Of a stretch of DNA of 64,000 nucleotides, positions 24,659-33,851 are shown piece by piece. The translations under genes were made by a program, and so were the position numbers. The notes beneath the pieces are model-generated. The model worked only from the letters and a program-made list of their open reading frames with translations, did no database searches and was not told the DNA's origin. The first letter of the stretch is position 1; each line of letters starts with the position of its first letter. Source of the stretch: Comamonas sp. KCTC 72670 (GTDB taxonomy: Bacteria; Myxococcota; Myxococcia; Myxococcales; Myxococcaceae); contig BNCN01000009.1 of the NCBI GenBank assembly GCA_014656495.1, positions 124,001 to 188,000 on the forward strand. The letters are read 5' to 3'.

Positions 24659-26686
24659 ATGCATCGGATTCGTGCCCTGACCCTGACCGCGTTGCTGGCT
24701 GTTTCACTTTGCGCATGTGACGACCCGGATGACCCGGGTCCACCGGATGCGGGCTCGATGGATGCCGGTTCGGGGGATGCCGGAGCGCCCGACGGCGGCG
24801 CTCCCGACGCGGGCTCCGGAGACGTCGGTCCGTTCCTCTCCGAGGAGCCGCTGTGGGAAGTGCGACACGACCCGGCCTACACCCAGGGCTGCTTCGGACG
24901 CGCCATCGCGCTGGGCGACGTGAATGGTGACGGCCAGCGGGACCTGGTCGTCGCCGCGCCGCCGTGCCTCGCCACCACCCGGGACCCCGGGCGGGTGTCC
25001 CTCTTCGCGGGCGAGGCGCCGTACTTCTCCACGCAGGCCGTGACGACGGTGATGGACTGGCACAACACGAACTCACGGACCAGCGGCAACCGGATGGTGG
25101 TCTTCACGGGGAACGTGGATGGGGACGGCTACGCGGACGTGCTGGTCTCCGGCCAGTACGGGGCGCTCGTCTTCAAGGGACAGGCGGACCTGAGCGCCGT
25201 CTTCTCGGCGCCCGCGTTCGTGGTGCCCGGCGGCGGCATCTACAACAACGCCGTGTTCGCGGACGTGAACGGCGATGGCCTGGATGACGTGGTCAGCGTG
25301 CGCGGGACCCAGGTGTCCGTCTTCCTGGCCACGCCCGGCGCGCCCGGTGGGCCCTTCACCTTGGCGGAGCGCTCGCAGCCGCTCTACGCCACGGCCGTGC
25401 GGCGCGCGGGCGACTACGACGGGGATGGCGCGCAAGATTTGCTGCTGCTGCGAGGCAGCGTCATCGCGGACGCCCTCACCCTGGTTCGTGGCTGCAAGGC
25501 GGACTCGACGGAGCCGTGTGACGGGGCGCTCACGACACAGCCCCTCTGGGACGTGAACACCCTGTCGCTCAGCCTCGTCCCGGACATGAACGGTGACGGC
25601 GTCCCCGAGCGCTTCACGGGGCCGGGCGGCGGCACGGTGCGCCTCCACCTGTCCGAGGCGGGCGGCTACGCCGAGACGCCCATCTGGTCCGCCATGGGGG
25701 ACCCCGTCTTCGCGGGCTTCGGGTCCACCATCGTCCCCGTGCGTGACATGGATGGCGATGGATGGGGCCATGACTTCGTGGTGAGCGCGGATGGGCGGCT
25801 CTATCTCTATTCGCCCGAGCAGGGCGTCTCCGCGGACCTGCGCCCCGTGTGGGCCTGGCCGCGCGCGGAGCGCCTGCCGCCGAACTACGAGGGGTTCAAC
25901 CGCTTCACGGTGCTCGCGCCCGGGGATTTGAATGGGGACGGGTACGCGGACCTCGTCGCGGGCGTGGCGCCGCCCGTGGGGCTCGTCGACGGGCCCGCGG
26001 GCCGCGTGGTCATCCTGGGCGGGGGGAAGGTGCCCGCGTCGCCCGCGTCCCCCCCGAGCCTGCCGCCCGTGGCCGGGTGTGGCCTGACGCTGGACCCGGA
26101 GCAGGGCCTGCCGGACCTCGCCGTGGACGCGGACGTGCTCGCCCGTTCGCTGTACGTGGAGCGCCGCACCTTCGCCGCGGACTCCTGCGAGATGCTGGAG
26201 GGCTGCGTGGCGGGGCCCGGCGAGCGGCGCCTGCTGCGCTTCAGCACGTCCATCCAGAACTTCGGTTCGGCGGCGGCCTCGGTGCCGCTCTCGGACGTGC
26301 GCCCGGACCTCTACGTCTGGGATGAGTGCCATGGGCACGAGCACCTGACGAACTTCGCCCAGTACGCGCTGCGGGACGCGCAGGGCAACGAGGTGGTCGA
26401 GGGCCGCAAGCAGGGCTTCTACCTGGTCGACTACCACCGCCAATGCGACGACGCCGCGCCCGTCTTCTTCCCCGCGGACCGGATGAGCATCTCCGCGGGT
26501 TGGACGGACATCTACGTGGCGGACATCCCCTGCCAGTGGATTGACATCACCGGCCTGGCGGATGGGACGTACTCGCTGCGCGTGGGCGTGGACGAACAGG
26601 ACATCATCGAGGAGGCGGACGTGCACCCCAACGAGGCCCTGCTCAACGTGCGCATCCAGGGGGACTCGGTGACGGTCCTCCCGTAG
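24659..26686 (+). CDS. Lysyl oxidase-like lipoprotein with FG-GAP repeats
   Basis: A 675-residue lipoprotein: signal LTALLAVSLCAC, then an Asp/Gly/Pro linker. Residues 80-470 hold seven FG-GAP-type calcium repeats (for example GDVNGDGQRDLVV, ADVNGDGLDDVVS, GDLNGDGYADLVA), forming a beta-propeller. Residues 500-675 resemble the catalytic domain of animal lysyl oxidase: copper motif CHGHEH (His558, His560, His562), then GRKQGF (Lys584), PCQWIDITGL, and DGTYSLRV (Tyr638). Lys584 and Tyr638 align with the pair that forms the LTQ cofactor. It would oxidise lysine side chains or primary amines outside the cell. Divergent from the MFS gene; no partner gene seen. Confidence 0.85.
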   Translation: MHRIRALTLTALLAVSLCACDDPDDPGPPDAGSMDAGSGDAGAPDGGAPDAGSGDVGPFLSEEPLWEVRHDPAYTQGCFGRAIALGDVNGDGQRDLVVAAPPCLATTRDPGRVSLFAGEAPYFSTQAVTTVMDWHNTNSRTSGNRMVVFTGNVDGDGYADVLVSGQYGALVFKGQADLSAVFSAPAFVVPGGGIYNNAVFADVNGDGLDDVVSVRGTQVSVFLATPGAPGGPFTLAERSQPLYATAVRRAGDYDGDGAQDLLLLRGSVIADALTLVRGCKADSTEPCDGALTTQPLWDVNTLSLSLVPDMNGDGVPERFTGPGGGTVRLHLSEAGGYAETPIWSAMGDPVFAGFGSTIVPVRDMDGDGWGHDFVVSADGRLYLYSPEQGVSADLRPVWAWPRAERLPPNYEGFNRFTVLAPGDLNGDGYADLVAGVAPPVGLVDGPAGRVVILGGGKVPASPASPPSLPPVAGCGLTLDPEQGLPDLAVDADVLARSLYVERRTFAADSCEMLEGCVAGPGERRLLRFSTSIQNFGSAAASVPLSDVRPDLYVWDECHGHEHLTNFAQYALRDAQGNEVVEGRKQGFYLVDYHRQCDDAAPVFFPADRMSISAGWTDIYVADIPCQWIDITGLADGTYSLRVGVDEQDIIEEADVHPNEALLNVRIQGDSVTVLP

Positions 26687-26972
26687 TTCCCATCCTGGGA
26701 CGCCGGGCCGTCTGCCTGGCGCGGCGTTCCCGTGGAAAAGCAGGTGACAGCCGGCGGCCGCCCGTGTGGCCGCCCGGCGCGGCCCGAGGTGGGGGACCTA
26801 CACCGTCAGGCCCAGGCGGCCCGCGCTCCGAGGCGATTCCAGGATTTCACCACACGGGAATTGCACCGAGGGAATGTCGCGTGCAATCACCCGTTCCGGG
26901 GCGCGTATCCGAGAGTGCCGTGGGACAGGTGCGCCCGGGCGAGACGTGCCAAAGCGGCGGAGAGGTCCTTAC

Positions 26973-28199
26973 GTGAGCATCCGGGTCGATGTGTGGGAGG
27001 GGGCGCGCATCGCGCTGTTCTCGCTCCGTTCCAACCGTCTGAGGACCGTCCTGACGACGGTGGGCATTGGCGTGGGCGTGTGCACGCTGCTGGCCATCGT
27101 CGGCATCATCCAGGGCATCAACCGGTCCTTCGAGGACCAGCTCGCGAACATCGGCGCCAACACGCTCCAGATTTCCAAGTTCCCCTGGACGCTCAACGGC
27201 GACTGGTGGACCTACCGCAACCGCAAGGACCTGACCGCGGACCTGGTGCCGCCCATCCTCAAGGCGTCCGAGCACGTGCTGGCCGCCGCGCCGCTCTTCT
27301 TCCAGCGCGTGGAGGGCCGCTTCCTGGACCGGAAGGTCGGCTCGGTGGTGGTGGTGGGCACCACGCCGGACTACGCCACCGTGTCGTCCTTCTCGTTGGA
27401 GCGGGGCCGCTTCCTCACGGACGCGGACGTGGACAACCGCGCGCCGGTGGTCGTCATCGGCGCGGAGCTGACGCGCACGCTCTTCCCGGGGCTGAACCCG
27501 GTGGGGCAGCGCATCCTCCTGGAGGGCAAGCCCTTCCGCGTGGTGGGGACGCTGGAGCCCAAGGGCACCATCCTGGGTGAGAATCAGGACCTGGTGGTGA
27601 TGATTCCCTTCCGCACCTTCCTGGCCACGTTCGGCAAGAAGCGCTCGCCCAACATCGCGGTGGCCGTCACCTCGCCGGAGCACGCGCCGCAGGTGGTGGA
27701 CCGGCTCACCGCGGTGCTGCGGCAGCAGCGGAACACGCCCGCCGGGATGCCGGACGACTTCGCCATCAACCGGCCGGACCAGCTGGCCAACATGTACTCG
27801 CAGCTCACGGGCGCGCTCTACGCCGTGGCGGTGGGCGTGGGCCTCATCACGCTGCTGGTGGGCGGCATCGGCATCATGAACATCATGCTGGTGTCGGTGC
27901 GCGAGCGGACGCGGGAGATTGGCGTGCGGCGGGCGCTGGGCGCGCGCAAGCGCACCATCATCCTCCAGTTCCTGATGGAGGCCTCGTGCGTGTCCGCGCT
28001 GGGCGGGACCATGGGCACCATCGTGGGCCTGGGCCTGGCGCGCATCGTGTCATTGATTACGCCCCTGGCGGCGGCGGTGGAGCCCCTGACGGTGGCGTCA
28101 GGCGTGGGGTTCGCGGCGGCGGTGGGACTGCTGTTCGGCATCTGGCCGGCGGCGCGGGCGGCGAACCTGGACCCAGTGGAAGCGCTCCGCCACGAGTGA
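26973..28199 (+). CDS. ABC transporter permease, MacB/FtsX type (first of pair)
   Basis: A 408-residue permease starting at a GTG at 26973 with GGAGAGG 8 bases upstream. The layout is one N-terminal helix after an amphipathic start (SLRSNRLRTVLTTVGIGVGVCTLL), a large periplasmic MacB core, then three C-terminal helices with LVGGIGIMNIMLVSVRERTREIGVRRALGAR, the FtsX domain signature. These proteins form mechanotransmission complexes rather than classic channels. It sits 15 bp before a second permease. No ATP-binding subunit is in the operon, so the ATPase must be encoded elsewhere. Confidence 0.93.
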   Translation: MSIRVDVWEGARIALFSLRSNRLRTVLTTVGIGVGVCTLLAIVGIIQGINRSFEDQLANIGANTLQISKFPWTLNGDWWTYRNRKDLTADLVPPILKASEHVLAAAPLFFQRVEGRFLDRKVGSVVVVGTTPDYATVSSFSLERGRFLTDADVDNRAPVVVIGAELTRTLFPGLNPVGQRILLEGKPFRVVGTLEPKGTILGENQDLVVMIPFRTFLATFGKKRSPNIAVAVTSPEHAPQVVDRLTAVLRQQRNTPAGMPDDFAINRPDQLANMYSQLTGALYAVAVGVGLITLLVGGIGIMNIMLVSVRERTREIGVRRALGARKRTIILQFLMEASCVSALGGTMGTIVGLGLARIVSLITPLAAAVEPLTVASGVGFAAAVGLLFGIWPAARAANLDPVEALRHE

Positions 28200-28214
28200 C
28201 GGGAGACGGCGGCG

Positions 28215-29435
28215 ATGATGGCATTGTGGGACACCCTGCGGCTGGCGTTCGGAACCCTGAGTTCCAACCTGCTGCGCTCCTTCCTGACGCTCCTGGGCAT
28301 CGTCATCGGCGCCACCACGGTGGTGGCGATGATGGGGCTCATCGAGGGGCTTCGCATCCACGTGAACGAGAGCATGTCCGAGCTGGGCTCGGACTGCTTC
28401 CAGGTGCAGCGGCTGCCCTTCGGCAGCAACCTCTCCCTGGCGGAGCTGGCGCGGCGGCCCCGGTTGAACGAAGGGGACCTGATGGCCATCCGGCAGCAGC
28501 CGTCCGTGCTGCGCGCGGCGGCGGAGGACTCGCGGGGCGGGCAGAAGGTCAGCACGCGGGAGCGTGAGTCGCGCGCCAACGTGAACGTGTGGGCGGGCAC
28601 GCCGGAGTACTTCCAGACGAACTCGGTGGCGGTGGAGCAGGGGCGGCCCTTCACCGACGCGGAGTACCTGGATGGCCGGCGCGTGGCGGTGATTGGCCAG
28701 GACCTGGCGGACACGCTGTTCCCGGCGATGAACCCGCTGGGGCGGGAGCTGCGCGTGAAGAACCGCACCTTCGTGGTGATTGGCACCCTGAAGAAGCGCG
28801 GCGGCTTCATGGGCGGCGGCAGCCAGGACAACCAGGTGATGATGCCGCTGTCGGCCTTCCAGCCCCTGTTCGGCGTCCGGGACTACCGGGTGAGCATCCA
28901 GGCCCGCTCCTCGGAGATTCTCCAGCGGGCGCAGGACGAGGTGACGCTGCTGATGCGGCGGCGCCACAACCTGAAGCCCCTGGAGGAGGATGACTTCTTC
29001 GTGTTCTCCAACGAGAGCGCCACGGAGATGTTCAACAACCTCACCAAGGTGATTTCCGCGGCCAGCTTCGGCGTGTGCATGCTGTCGCTGCTGGTGGGCG
29101 GCATCGGCATCCTCAACATCATGCTGGTGGCCGTGACGGAGCGGACGCGGGAGATTGGCGTGCGCAAGGCGCTGGGCGCGAAGCGGCGGCGCATCCTGGC
29201 GCAGTTCGCCGTGGAGGCGGTGGTGCTGTCCCTGGTGGGCGGCCTGCTGGGGGTGGGCCTGGGCGTGGGCCTGGCGCACCTGGCGCGGTGGATGGTGGGC
29301 CTGCCCGCCGAGGTGCCCGCCTGGGCCGTGCTGCTGTCCCTGGGAATGAGCAGCGGCGTGGGCCTGGTGTTCGGCATCTACCCGGCCGCGCGCGCCGCGA
29401 AGCTGGACCCGGTGGAGGCGATGCGCACCGACTGA
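28215..29435 (+). CDS. ABC transporter permease, MacB/FtsX type (second of pair)
   Basis: A 406-residue homologue of the upstream permease with the same topology: the first helix FLTLLGIVIGATTVVAMMG, a periplasmic domain, and a C-terminal FtsX module with LVGGIGILNIMLVAVTERTREIGV. The two probably form a heterodimer and need one shared ATPase. A double ATG (28215/28218) follows GGGAGACGG. A hairpin at 29464-29496 ends the unit. The cargo is unknown, perhaps a lipoprotein or peptide. Confidence 0.93.
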   Translation: MMALWDTLRLAFGTLSSNLLRSFLTLLGIVIGATTVVAMMGLIEGLRIHVNESMSELGSDCFQVQRLPFGSNLSLAELARRPRLNEGDLMAIRQQPSVLRAAAEDSRGGQKVSTRERESRANVNVWAGTPEYFQTNSVAVEQGRPFTDAEYLDGRRVAVIGQDLADTLFPAMNPLGRELRVKNRTFVVIGTLKKRGGFMGGGSQDNQVMMPLSAFQPLFGVRDYRVSIQARSSEILQRAQDEVTLLMRRRHNLKPLEEDDFFVFSNESATEMFNNLTKVISAASFGVCMLSLLVGGIGILNIMLVAVTERTREIGVRKALGAKRRRILAQFAVEAVVLSLVGGLLGVGLGVGLAHLARWMVGLPAEVPAWAVLLSLGMSSGVGLVFGIYPAARAAKLDPVEAMRTD

Positions 29436-29463
29436 GCCCGGGCTTCGGCGTCTGGAAATGAAA

Positions 29464-29496
29464 GGGGCCTCGGCCGCGCGGCGCGGACGAGGCCCC
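29464..29496 (-). terminator. Hairpin terminator between convergent genes
   Basis: GGGGCCTCG (29464-29472) pairs with CGAGGCCCC (29488-29496). On the minus strand the stem is followed by TTTCATTT, so it fits an intrinsic terminator for the 56-residue peptide gene; in the plus direction it may also end the permease transcript. Confidence 0.6.
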
Positions 29497-29517
29497 AGGT
29501 GTTTCAGCCCGCGTGGC

Positions 29518-29688
29518 TTACGGACACGGGGTGCCGCAAATCAGCTCACCCGTGATGGGGTGCTTCCAGCAGGGCGGCTGGCAATCCTCGGCGGCGGCCG
29601 TGGCGGGCGTCATGACAACTCCCATGCCCAGCACGGCGGCGGCGGCGGTGAGGACGACGGCGATTCGGAGGTGCTTGCGAGCAGTCAT
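29518..29688 (-). CDS. 56-residue Cys-rich secreted peptide
   Basis: A tiny gene with a good ribosome site (GGAGAG, 7 bases before the ATG at 29688). The product has a basic N-terminus, a 20-residue hydrophobic segment (RIAVVLTAAAAVLGMGVVM) and an AXA-like site (ATAAA), leaving a mature peptide of about 24 residues with four cysteines (EDCQPPCWKHP, LICGTPCP). It ends on a terminator-like hairpin. It could be a disulfide-stapled secreted peptide, but no family is recognised. The gene is too short for strong statistics, so the call rests on RBS, signal and terminator together. Confidence 0.6.
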   Translation of the reverse strand: MTARKHLRIAVVLTAAAAVLGMGVVMTPATAAAEDCQPPCWKHPITGELICGTPCP

Positions 29689-29840
29689 TGCGGTCTCTCC
29701 AGTGGCGGTGTCCATGCTGCGAGGCGCAGTGTGGGGTCGGGGTCTGACAATGACAATGCGCCGCGTGTCACACGCTCGGCGTGTGTGTTTTGAGAGGGTT
29801 TGCCCGGACACGGCGCGTGTGTGAAACAGAATGGGTGGAA

Positions 29841-30581
29841 CTATCGCGTGTGTGCGTCCGGGCGCGGTCCGCCGCCTGCCCATTGGTAGCCCAGCGTGGC
29901 GCCCGCGCCGATGAAGCCCAGGCCGATGAGCTTGCGAGCGGTGCTTCCGCGGGCGCTGGGCTTGGACAGCTTCACCAGCACCTCGTGCGTGATGACCGCC
30001 AGCAGCGTGCCCGCCGCGGCGCCCGCGAGCGCGCCCACGTAGGCGCGGCCAGGGTGCTGGCTGCGACCGAAGGCGAGCTCGCCCAGGCCCCACGTGCCCA
30101 GCGCGGCCAGGGGCGGCGTCAGCACCAGGCCTCCGCCGAAGGCCACGGTCTCCAGCTCCATCCAGCGCTCGGGGCTGGGCGCCGCGGGGCGGAAGAAGAG
30201 GAGCCGCGAGGGCATGGCGCCCAGGAGCATCCCCGCCGCCGCCTGGGAGGCCGTGGCGGCCACGCGGGTGTCTCCGCCCACGCGGCTGGCGCCCCAGATG
30301 CCGGCCACGGGCAGCACCGCGAACGCGCCGTGGGTCACGGCGGCGCCGGTGGGCAGCGGCACGTCCTCGGGTTCGACATAGGTGGGGACGGCCGCGAGCG
30401 GGGGCGCGTCCCCCGTGGGGTCGAAGTACCGCCCGGCGGGGGCGGTCTCCCGGAGGGGCGCGTCCGCACTGGCCGCGTGGGCGCCAAGGCTCAGCAGGGA
30501 GCCCAGCAGCGCGCACGCGGCGAAGGGGCTTCTTCGGATGGAGGACACGCGGCGGAAGGTGGGCATGCGCGCCGCGTGCAT
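29841..30581 (-). CDS. Secreted/outer-membrane-associated protein of unknown function
   Basis: A 246-residue protein from the ATG at 30581, where GGAGG lies 4 bases upstream; an alternative ATG at 30566 has none. A signal peptide (SPFAACALLGSLLSLGAHAASA) precedes a Pro-rich linker and four to five Gly/Ala-rich hydrophobic stretches (AAVTHGAFAVLPVAGIWGA, GALAGAAAGTLLAVI, IGLGFIGAGATLGYQWAGG). These look like glycine-zipper membrane segments found in myxobacterial proteins of unknown role. No close family is recognised. It faces the PLD gene divergently. Confidence 0.65.
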   Translation of the reverse strand: MHAARMPTFRRVSSIRRSPFAACALLGSLLSLGAHAASADAPLRETAPAGRYFDPTGDAPPLAAVPTYVEPEDVPLPTGAAVTHGAFAVLPVAGIWGASRVGGDTRVAATASQAAAGMLLGAMPSRLLFFRPAAPSPERWMELETVAFGGGLVLTPPLAALGTWGLGELAFGRSQHPGRAYVGALAGAAAGTLLAVITHEVLVKLSKPSARGSTARKLIGLGFIGAGATLGYQWAGGGPRPDAHTR

Positions 30582-30680
30582 CCAGCCTCCGCGCGGGGCT
30601 TTCACCCAGGGGTGCGGTGGGGTGTCGTCCGTGAGACACCGGCAGGTGCGCACACGGCGCCGGGCGCTTAGCTTCCGGCG

Positions 30681-31928
30681 GTGAAGCTCGCCTGGCTCCT
30701 GCCCGTGGTGTTCCTCGCCGCTGGGTGTTTCGCTCCCAATCACCGTCATGACCTGCGGCTGCGCGACCTGCCGGGGAGCAGCCCGGAGGCGCGCTCACTC
30801 GCGTTCTTCCAATCCCTGGGCGTGGCGCTGGTGCCGGGCCACAGCGTGGAGTTGGTGGAGAACGGCTACATCTTCGACGCCATCGAGGAGGAGATTCGCG
30901 CCGCGCACTCCAGCATCCACCTGACCAGCTACATCTGGCGGCCCGGAGAGCCGTCGGACCGGCTGGTGCGGGCGCTGGCGGCGCGGCGGCCCGGCGTGGC
31001 GTGCCGCGTGCTGGTGGACCCCCTGGGCAGCGTCAACTTCGAGGCGGTCATCCCCGCGCTGACGGCCAGCGGCTGTGACGCGCGCTACTTCCGCCCCATC
31101 CAGGGCGACTTCGCGGCCCTGGAGGCCACGCGCCTCCGGGCGCGGAATCACCGGAAGCTGGTGGTGCGGGATGGGGAGGTAGGCATCACCGGCGGCTGGG
31201 GCATCTGGAAGAGCTGGATGGGGAACGCCCAGAGCGATGAATACTGGCGCGACATGAACATCCGCGTGGCGGGCCCGGCCGTGCGGGACATGCAGGTCGC
31301 CTTCGCGCAGAACTGGCAGGAGTCGGGCGGTGACTTCCTCCCCGCCACCGACTTTCCGGAGCCGCGCTACGCGGGGGACGCGCGCGCGGGCTTCGTGGCC
31401 AGCACGGACAACCGCTTCGTGTCGGACGCGCGGCGGATGACGCTGCTCACCATCGCGGCGGCGACGAAGCGGCTGTGGATCGCCAACTCGTATTTCATTC
31501 CCTCCGACGCCATCAGCGACATGTTGCTGGAGAAGGTGAAGCAGGGCGTGGACGTGCGGGTGCTGGTGCCCGGGCGGCACCACGACGTCGGGCCCGTGCA
31601 CGCGGCGCAGCGGGCGTCCTATGCGCGCCTGCTGGAAGGCGGCGTGCGCATCTGGGAGTACGAGCTGTCCATGATGCACTCCAAGACGATGCTCGTGGAT
31701 GACTCCCTGTCCGTCGTGGGCTCCACCAACCTGGACCCGCTGGCGCTGACGACGTTGGAGGAGTGCTCGGTGGTGGTGGAGGACGCGACGCTGGCGGCGC
31801 AGCTCGCCGCGTCCTTCGAGAAGGACCTGCGCCACTCCCGGGAGATTCACTGGAGCGGGTGGAAGCGGCGGGGCCTCTTGGAGAAGCTGGGCGAGCAGCT
31901 GCCGGGGTTCATCGGCAGTTTCCTCTGA
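30681..31928 (+). CDS. Phospholipase D/cardiolipin synthase-like lipoprotein
   Basis: A 415-residue PLD-superfamily enzyme with a GTG start. The lipobox FLAAGC at 11-16 marks a lipoprotein, unlike standard cardiolipin synthases that carry N-terminal helices. Both HKD motifs are intact: NHRKLVVRDG (His157, Lys159, Asp164) and MMHSKTMLVDDS (His333, Lys335, Asp340), the second followed by VGSTNLD. It transfers or hydrolyses phosphatidyl groups through a phosphohistidine. The location on a membrane leaflet outside the cytoplasm suggests lipid remodelling or attack on foreign lipids (inference). Confidence 0.93.
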   Translation: MKLAWLLPVVFLAAGCFAPNHRHDLRLRDLPGSSPEARSLAFFQSLGVALVPGHSVELVENGYIFDAIEEEIRAAHSSIHLTSYIWRPGEPSDRLVRALAARRPGVACRVLVDPLGSVNFEAVIPALTASGCDARYFRPIQGDFAALEATRLRARNHRKLVVRDGEVGITGGWGIWKSWMGNAQSDEYWRDMNIRVAGPAVRDMQVAFAQNWQESGGDFLPATDFPEPRYAGDARAGFVASTDNRFVSDARRMTLLTIAAATKRLWIANSYFIPSDAISDMLLEKVKQGVDVRVLVPGRHHDVGPVHAAQRASYARLLEGGVRIWEYELSMMHSKTMLVDDSLSVVGSTNLDPLALTTLEECSVVVEDATLAAQLAASFEKDLRHSREIHWSGWKRRGLLEKLGEQLPGFIGSFL

Positions 31929-31980
31929 GTCGGAGTTCCCCACTCGGAGCGCATGGGCTGGGGATGCTAAGGAGCCGGTC

Positions 31981-33300
31981 ATGGCTCGTCCTCGTCCCAT
32001 GTCGCCCCGGTGTCCCCGCTGCAACGCCCCCATCACGCTTGTCAGCGGGCAAGTGCTCTACACCTGCGGCTACTGCGACGCCTCCATCGACACGCAGGGC
32101 GAGAAGGCGCCGCTTCCCCATTACGAGCCCGCCGTGACGGGCTCGAATCAAAACGTGGCGTTCCTGGTGGCGGGAATCGGCGTCTCGCTCTTCATCGCGG
32201 GCGCCGCGGTCTTCCTGTCCTTCGGCCCCGACGAGGGGCCCATCCCCGGGCCCCTCCCCACCACGCCCGGACCGGTGCCGTCTCCCGTCGTCGTGGCGCC
32301 GCCGCCAGCGGTGGTGGCGCAGAAGTCGAAGTTCCAGTGGGACTCCTCGGGCCTTCCCATGGTGGTGGACCTCAATGGGGACGGGACGGACGACATCGTC
32401 GGACGCATCCGCCGGCACGTGCCCAACACCGGTGGGACGGACATCCGGACGAAGGCCGCCGCGTTCGACGGGAAGTCGCTCGAGCTGCTCTGGGAGGTGG
32501 GCCTCGAGGGTGAGCTCTCGGAGCTGCACAGCACGGTCCTCTTCGCGCATCAGGGAGGGCGCGTGGTGATGAGTACGCCCGACGCGGTGATGCTCCTCGA
32601 ACCGGCGACGGGCAAGCCGCTCGGGAAGGTGGCGCTCTCCGACAAGCCGAAGCGGCTCTGCGTCCCCGAAGGCGACACCGAGTCCGTCTGGGTCGAGGTC
32701 TCGGATGAGCGTCACCTCCTGCTCAACACGGCGACGACGGCCGCCAGGCCCGCCATCCAGCCTCCGCCCTCGTGCGTGGTGCGCAAGTGGAACATGCGCG
32801 AGGACTGCTACATCACGGTGGCCCGGAAGAGCCCCGTTCCTTGCGTCAGCGCGCGCCACCTCCCCGCCGTTCCCGGCTTCCGCGCGGAGAATGTCTACAA
32901 GTGGCAGGGCCTGGAGGTCGTCACGGGGGAGCGGAACCCTGGCAGCCGGATGCCCATGGCGGCGGTGTTCGAGCCGGGCGCGAAGGCCCCGCTGTGGGTC
33001 GACGGCGTCGGCGACATGGACCCCAAGAACGTGAAGGAGTCCGTGGTGGACACCGTCTCTTTCTCCGAGGACGCGCTCTTCCTGGTCTACGGGTTGAAGC
33101 AGGGGGGCGAGCAGCTCGTGCGCAGGGACCTGCGAACGGGGAGTGTGGGTTGGGACGTCCCCGTGCCGAACAGCGCGAGTGGCTCGCGGACGTCGGAGAT
33201 CAAGCAGCACGGCGGGCGCGTGTATGTGCCCCACTGGGTGTGGTTGGACGTGTTCGACGCGAAGACGGGCAACCTGGTGGGCACCCTGGGCGCGTGGTGA
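31981..33300 (+). CDS. Zinc-ribbon, single-pass membrane protein of unknown function
   Basis: A 439-residue protein. The N-terminus has a zinc ribbon, two CxxC knuckles (CPRC at 11 and CGYC at 29), then one membrane helix around 54-80 (VAFLVAGIGVSLFIAGAAVFLSF) and a Pro-rich linker. The rest is beta-rich with VVDLNGDGTDDIVGR, an FG-GAP-like turn, and repeats resembling PQQ/WD blades (AAFDGKSLELLWEV, WLDVFDAKTGNLVGTL). It probably forms a propeller facing the periplasm. No enzymatic motif is seen. It ends 19 bp before a GNAT gene. Confidence 0.7.
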   Translation: MARPRPMSPRCPRCNAPITLVSGQVLYTCGYCDASIDTQGEKAPLPHYEPAVTGSNQNVAFLVAGIGVSLFIAGAAVFLSFGPDEGPIPGPLPTTPGPVPSPVVVAPPPAVVAQKSKFQWDSSGLPMVVDLNGDGTDDIVGRIRRHVPNTGGTDIRTKAAAFDGKSLELLWEVGLEGELSELHSTVLFAHQGGRVVMSTPDAVMLLEPATGKPLGKVALSDKPKRLCVPEGDTESVWVEVSDERHLLLNTATTAARPAIQPPPSCVVRKWNMREDCYITVARKSPVPCVSARHLPAVPGFRAENVYKWQGLEVVTGERNPGSRMPMAAVFEPGAKAPLWVDGVGDMDPKNVKESVVDTVSFSEDALFLVYGLKQGGEQLVRRDLRTGSVGWDVPVPNSASGSRTSEIKQHGGRVYVPHWVWLDVFDAKTGNLVGTLGAW

Positions 33301-33319
33301 AGTCGTAGAGTCCCGGGCC

Positions 33320-33850
33320 ATGGAGACCCGGCAGGTGGTGGAGCGGGCCCTCGTACGCGAGGCCCAGCCCGAGGATGACGCGGTGGTGGGGGAGCTGTTG
33401 GTGGAGGCCTTCCTCACCCAGTACGCGAAGAAGCTCCCGGAAGTTGTCTATGGCGAGGAGCGCAAGCGGGAGCTGCGGGACGTCGCGTCCCGGCGCAAGG
33501 TGGCCACGGTGCTGGTGGCGGAGGTGGACGGGCAGGTGGTGGGCACCGTCGCCCTCTTCAAGCCCGGCGCTCCGGGTACGGAGGCGTGGCTGCCCAACGC
33601 CGCCGACCTGCGCGGCCTGGCCACCGCGGTGAGCCACCACGGCACCGGCCTGGGCCGGCCGCTGCTGGACGCCGCCGAGGCCCTGGCCCGCGAATGGGGC
33701 GTGGACGCCGTGTGCCTCCACGTCCGCCGGGGCGCAATGGGCGTGGCGCGCATGTACATGCGGCGCGGCTACGAACGCGAACCGGCGGGCGACATGGACC
33801 TGCCCACCGTGTTCCTGGAGGCCTACGTGCTGCGCTTCAAGAAGGACTGA
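33320..33850 (+). CDS. GNAT family N-acetyltransferase
   Basis: A 176-residue acetyltransferase starting at the ATG at 33320. Characteristic parts are VATVLVAEVDGQVVGTVALF (beta4), the acetyl-CoA loop region VSHHGTGLGRPLLDAAEALAR (the R/QxxGxG/A equivalent is HHGTGLG), and VCLHVRRGAMGVARMYMRRGYE near the end. It acetylates an unknown small molecule or protein amine in the cytoplasm. It follows the zinc-ribbon gene closely and converges with the sheath-like gene, ending one base before that gene's stop. Confidence 0.9.
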   Translation: METRQVVERALVREAQPEDDAVVGELLVEAFLTQYAKKLPEVVYGEERKRELRDVASRRKVATVLVAEVDGQVVGTVALFKPGAPGTEAWLPNAADLRGLATAVSHHGTGLGRPLLDAAEALAREWGVDAVCLHVRRGAMGVARMYMRRGYEREPAGDMDLPTVFLEAYVLRFKKD

Positions 33851-33851
33851 C

